A program made the position numbers and the translations under genes. DNA of 37,110 bases from NCBI GenBank assembly GCA_001822675.1, contig MHRY01000005.1:1-37110 (forward strand), in the 5' to 3' direction. The notes beneath the pieces were generated by a model. That model was not told the DNA's origin, did not search any database, and was given only the letters and a program-made list of their open reading frames with translations. Positions 34,066 through 37,110 of this stretch are shown one piece after another. Position 1 is the first letter of the stretch, and each line of letters begins with the position of its first letter. This DNA comes from Candidatus Taylorbacteria bacterium RIFCSPLOWO2_01_FULL_45_34b. GTDB lineage: Bacteria; Patescibacteriota; Minisyncoccia; Phycocordibacterales; DSPV01.

Positions 34066-35190
34066 TTGAAAGCCGTTGGTATAATGATTTCCATGTCAAA
34101 CCTCTTGATTGTTATTGTATTTGTCGGCATCGTTTCCGTCATTTTCTTGAATGTTTTTTTCTGGCTCCGACATTATTCCGGGCGTAAAAAACCAGAAGAA
34201 GAAAGCACAGTTGGCTTTAAGTTGCTTTTGGATCAGATGAATCAACTGACTCATACCGTCGATCGGAAAATGGGCGAGACGAGCAAAATGGTGCATGATT
34301 CGGTTACGACCCAGTTTAGCGAATCGCAGAAACTTATTAAGAATATCAACGAGGAGGTGACCAACCGTTTGATGGAGGTGACCAAGCGCCTAACTGAATC
34401 AACCGAGGCGAGTAAGCAGGTGTTTACGATTGCCGACCAACTACAATCATTGCAAGATATTTTAAAAAATCCAAAACAGCGCGGGGTGCTGGGCGAGTAT
34501 TATCTTGAAGCCCTTCTTAAGAATGTCTTGCCGCCCGAGAGTTATAAAATGCAGTATGCCTTTCAAGATGGAATGATTGTTGATGCGGCGGTGTTTGTGA
34601 AGGATAAAATCATTCCGATTGATTCGAAGTTTTCGCTCGAAAATTACAATCGGCTTATGGTTGAACGAAATGGAGCGGAGAAAGAGCGGCTCGAAAAGTT
34701 ATTCGTAAACGATTTGAAACTGCGTATTCAAGAGACTGCAAAATACATCCGTCCGGCCGCCGGAACTATGGATTTTGCTTTCATGTTTATTCCGCATGAA
34801 GCTATTTATTATGATCTGTTGGTCAATCGAGTGGGGGCTATTACGGACGACACCGAAAATTTGATTCAGCGCGCCGCCGGAAAGTATCGGGTCATTATTG
34901 TGTCGCCGACTTCCTTTTTGGCCTACTTACAGACTGTGCTTCAAGGATTAAACGCGCTTCGAATCGAGGAAACAGCGAAGGATATTGTGAAGCGGGTAGG
35001 GGAGCTTGGTAAACATTTGAAAACGTACGAAGACTACCACGATAAAATGGGTAACAGTTTGGCCACGGTTTTCAATCACTACAACGCTTCAGGCAAGGAA
35101 TTTAAAAAGATTGATAAAGACATTTTCCGCATTACCGGCGCCGCGCCCGGGCTTGAGGCTGTGGCGCTTGAGAAGCCTGATATTGAATGA
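34066..35190 (+). CDS. rmuC: DNA recombination protein RmuC (true start may be 34084 or 34093)
   Basis: QLQSLQDILKNPKQRGVLGEYYLEALLKNVLPPESYKMQYAF..IDSKFSLENYNRL. Confidence 0.93.
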   Translation: MKAVGIMISMSNLLIVIVFVGIVSVIFLNVFFWLRHYSGRKKPEEESTVGFKLLLDQMNQLTHTVDRKMGETSKMVHDSVTTQFSESQKLIKNINEEVTNRLMEVTKRLTESTEASKQVFTIADQLQSLQDILKNPKQRGVLGEYYLEALLKNVLPPESYKMQYAFQDGMIVDAAVFVKDKIIPIDSKFSLENYNRLMVERNGAEKERLEKLFVNDLKLRIQETAKYIRPAAGTMDFAFMFIPHEAIYYDLLVNRVGAITDDTENLIQRAAGKYRVIIVSPTSFLAYLQTVLQGLNALRIEETAKDIVKRVGELGKHLKTYEDYHDKMGNSLATVFNHYNASGKEFKKIDKDIFRITGAAPGLEAVALEKPDIE

Positions 35191-35768
35191 GAGACTCTTT
35201 TGATAAAATTCTCCTTGTTGCTGAAGTAAAAACTTGTTCGCCTTTTGGGTACAAAGCGGACAAGTCATGGGAGGAACAATTCGAACTCGCAAATAGGATT
35301 GGAGATATTATTTCGATTCATACCCACGAAGCGTGGGGCGGTTCATTTGAGGATATCAGCCGTGCCCGCAGGTTGACGAAAAAACCAATTTTAGCCAAAG
35401 GCATTCACGAAACGGATGAAGAGATTATCAAAGCTATTCGATTGGGTGCCACCTACGCTTTGGTCGTTGGTCGCGTGCCACGCCTCAATCCAAATTTTGT
35501 CAGAGAACATTGTTGGATTGAACCCCTTTCGATCGATCAAATTCAAGATGTCCCGGAGGACCTCAGATTAGTGTGGAACTCTCGAGATCTTCAGACTGGA
35601 GGTCTTAAAAAGCACACGATCATGGATGTGAAAAGATTATGGAGTGGATGGCTCTGTATGGCGAGTAATCTCAAGACTCCGGAAGATGTCATAAACACTC
35701 CAGTTGCCATTGATGCAGTGCTTATTGGTACATATCTGGCTAATTTCAAACACAATCGGGGTTTTTAG
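35187..35768 (+). CDS. Indole-3-glycerol phosphate synthase-like TIM-barrel protein
   Basis: ILLVAEVKTCSPFGYKA...ISIHTHEAWGGSFEDISRARRLTKKPILAKGIHETDEEIIKAIRLGATYALVVG. Confidence 0.75.
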   Translation: MRDSFDKILLVAEVKTCSPFGYKADKSWEEQFELANRIGDIISIHTHEAWGGSFEDISRARRLTKKPILAKGIHETDEEIIKAIRLGATYALVVGRVPRLNPNFVREHCWIEPLSIDQIQDVPEDLRLVWNSRDLQTGGLKKHTIMDVKRLWSGWLCMASNLKTPEDVINTPVAIDAVLIGTYLANFKHNRGF

Positions 35769-35860
35769 AAGAAATTTACGAAGGCGCTTTGATTAAAAAA
35801 TGGTCGGGCGCTTTTTTCTTGCTTTTTTGAGAAAGATATGTAAAATGGCAGAATCTATGG

Positions 35861-35940
35861 ATCCCGTTGGAAGCTTTCTTGCGGGGGCTTAGTAATTTTA
35901 TGAATCAGACTCAAAATAACACCATGGCTTCTAACGGGAT
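35861..35940 (+). promoter_or_regulatory. Putative rplU leader stem sequestering the start codon
   Basis: ATCCCGTTGGAAGC (35861-35874) pairs with GCTTCTAACGGGAT (35927-35940), one G.U; ATG at 35939. Confidence 0.55.
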
Positions 35941-36256
35941 GGAATTTGCCGTAATACAAACAGGAGGCAAGCAGTACAAAGTCTCGGTGGGGGAAAGCCT
36001 TACCATCGAAAAGATACTCGGTTCCTTCAAGGTGGGCGACAAAATCACTTTCGATAAAGTGCTTCTTGTTGATAACGGCAAAGACACCACTATCGGCACC
36101 CCTTATATTTCTGGCGCAAAAGTTGAAGCCACGCTCTCGGAAATCGGCCGCGCCGCGAAGGTTCTTGTGGTCAAATACAAACAAAAAAGCCGCTACCTAA
36201 AACGGAACGGTCATCGCCAACCTTTCTTCAAGGTTAAGATTGATTCTCTTAAATAA
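35939..36256 (+). CDS. rplU: 50S ribosomal protein L21
   Basis: MEFAVIQTGGKQYKVSVGESLTIEKI...KYKQKSRYLKRNGHRQPFFKVKI. Confidence 0.95.
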   Translation: MEFAVIQTGGKQYKVSVGESLTIEKILGSFKVGDKITFDKVLLVDNGKDTTIGTPYISGAKVEATLSEIGRAAKVLVVKYKQKSRYLKRNGHRQPFFKVKIDSLK

Positions 36257-36265
36257 ATAAAAAAT

Positions 36266-36299
36266 ATGCCCCGCTCCGACTTTGTCGAGAGCGGGGCAT
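36266..36299. repeat. GC-rich hairpin of the CGAC-TTT-GTCGA family (others at 6419-6446, 6578-6607)
   Basis: ATGCCCCGCTCCGAC TTT GTCG A GAGCGGGGCAT. Confidence 0.85.
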
Positions 36300-36310
36300 T
36301 TACTACGAAG

Positions 36311-36889
36311 CTACTTCTTCTCCACTTCCCGACGGATAAACTTTCTGGTCGGGACGATCTCATCAATGAGCCCGAACTCGAGAGCTTCCTCGGCCGTCAT
36401 GTTTCGATCTTTTTCACATTCACACCGGATTACCTCAATTGTTTTCCCCGTTCGTTCGGCGAGGATTTTGTATAGGTAATTTTGATTCACCTCCGTCTTC
36501 GCTAGGATATCCATTCTCTTTGTCTCATCCCGCATGTCGTCGAGTTTTACTTGTCTTTGGGAGACATGATGAATGAGAATTTTTGAATGGGGGAGGCACA
36601 TCCGGACATCGCAACCCTGAAGGATAATCGCCGCCATGCTTCGGGCAAAGCCGATCACGATTCCTTCAACTGTGTTTCGGTAGCACGCAACGCCGTCGTA
36701 AATGTGGAGGCCGATATCAACATCGCCACCAGATGAAGTAATGAGTATTTTAATCGGTGGAGTTCCGGCGGCGGCAAGTTCCGTCAATGCGTTTCGTACG
36801 TAGTCGGCTGTTTCTTCGTCTATAGTTCCTCTGATGTCGAGGATGTGTTTCTGAAGTAGACGTGTCTGTTGGTCAGATAGGTGTCGCAT
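36311..36889 (-). CDS. clpP: ClpP-family serine protease
   Basis: GIVIGFARSMAAIILQGCDVRMCLPHSKILIHHVSQ (Ser, His), MTAEEALEFGLIDEIV. Confidence 0.9.
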   Translation of the reverse strand: MRHLSDQQTRLLQKHILDIRGTIDEETADYVRNALTELAAAGTPPIKILITSSGGDVDIGLHIYDGVACYRNTVEGIVIGFARSMAAIILQGCDVRMCLPHSKILIHHVSQRQVKLDDMRDETKRMDILAKTEVNQNYLYKILAERTGKTIEVIRCECEKDRNMTAEEALEFGLIDEIVPTRKFIRREVEKK

Positions 36890-36972
36890 AATTTTTTCGG
36901 TCTGTTTTGTTGTTCCCGTTTATTTTCTAAAGCTAAGTTAGCACGTTTAATTATATGTGTCAATATATACTC

Positions 36973-37000
36973 TTGACAAAATACTATATATGTGTATAAT
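36973..37000 (+). promoter_or_regulatory. Strong sigma70-type promoter
   Basis: TTGACA (36973-36978)-N16-TATAAT (36995-37000). Confidence 0.85.
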
Positions 37001-37045
37001 CTGTGTCAGATTGTAGACCGACGGAACCCCCTCAATCCGAACACC

Positions 37046-37076
37046 CTGATCAATTGGAATCAGAGGTGTTTTTTCT
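37046..37076 (+). terminator. Terminator/attenuator-like hairpin ~45-70 nt after the promoter
   Basis: ACACC C TGAT CAATTGGA ATCA GA GGTGT TTTTT. Confidence 0.65.
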
Positions 37077-37110
37077 TTTTCTTGCTTTGTCTAGAACTTC
37101 TAAAGGGGTT

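Noticed and set aside
1-37110. Recoded TGA (as in Gracilibacteria/Absconditabacteria)
   Set aside because: Several genes (for example proS and rmuC) end at TGA at expected C-termini; standard stop use fits

Overview
The window looks like chromosome of a Candidate Phyla Radiation / Patescibacteria (Parcubacteria-like) bacterium. This is inferred from gene content and compact genes; TGA is used as a stop. Housekeeping blocks are DUF167, hpf, cyclophilin; def-fmt; a degenerate priA; a PEGA protein; an XRE-MurA fusion; mreB1; holB-like, frr, rseP; proS-mreB2-mreC-mreD-mrdA; greA-lysS; a dcw cluster (mraZ-rsmH-ftsL-ftsI-murF); tRNA-Glu; a PRTase; mpg; yqeY; rmuC; an orphan IGPS-like protein; rplU; clpP. 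The most unusual region is about 1.5-6.8 kb. There, three non-coding arrays of ~50-nt stem-loops surround a divergent IS110-like (Transposase_20) gene and def-fmt. Their arms differ in sequence but pair, loops are mostly 32-34 nt, several loops share a C[A/T]TC[A/T] core, and the loop 3' edge is usually TCT or TCC. Each array is preceded by AAAGAACAA. I know of no named family that fits. Other notable items are a three-copy ~185-bp hairpin MITE with TAA target duplications and covarying arms (two copies inside the dcw cluster), a small promoter-driven ORF whose intrinsic terminator precedes its stop codon, a 1-nt frameshift in an SDR gene, a possible rplU leader switch, candidate MraZ boxes, and families of repeated hairpins and perfect palindromes at convergent gene ends. 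All calls are by eye; no search or folding was run.
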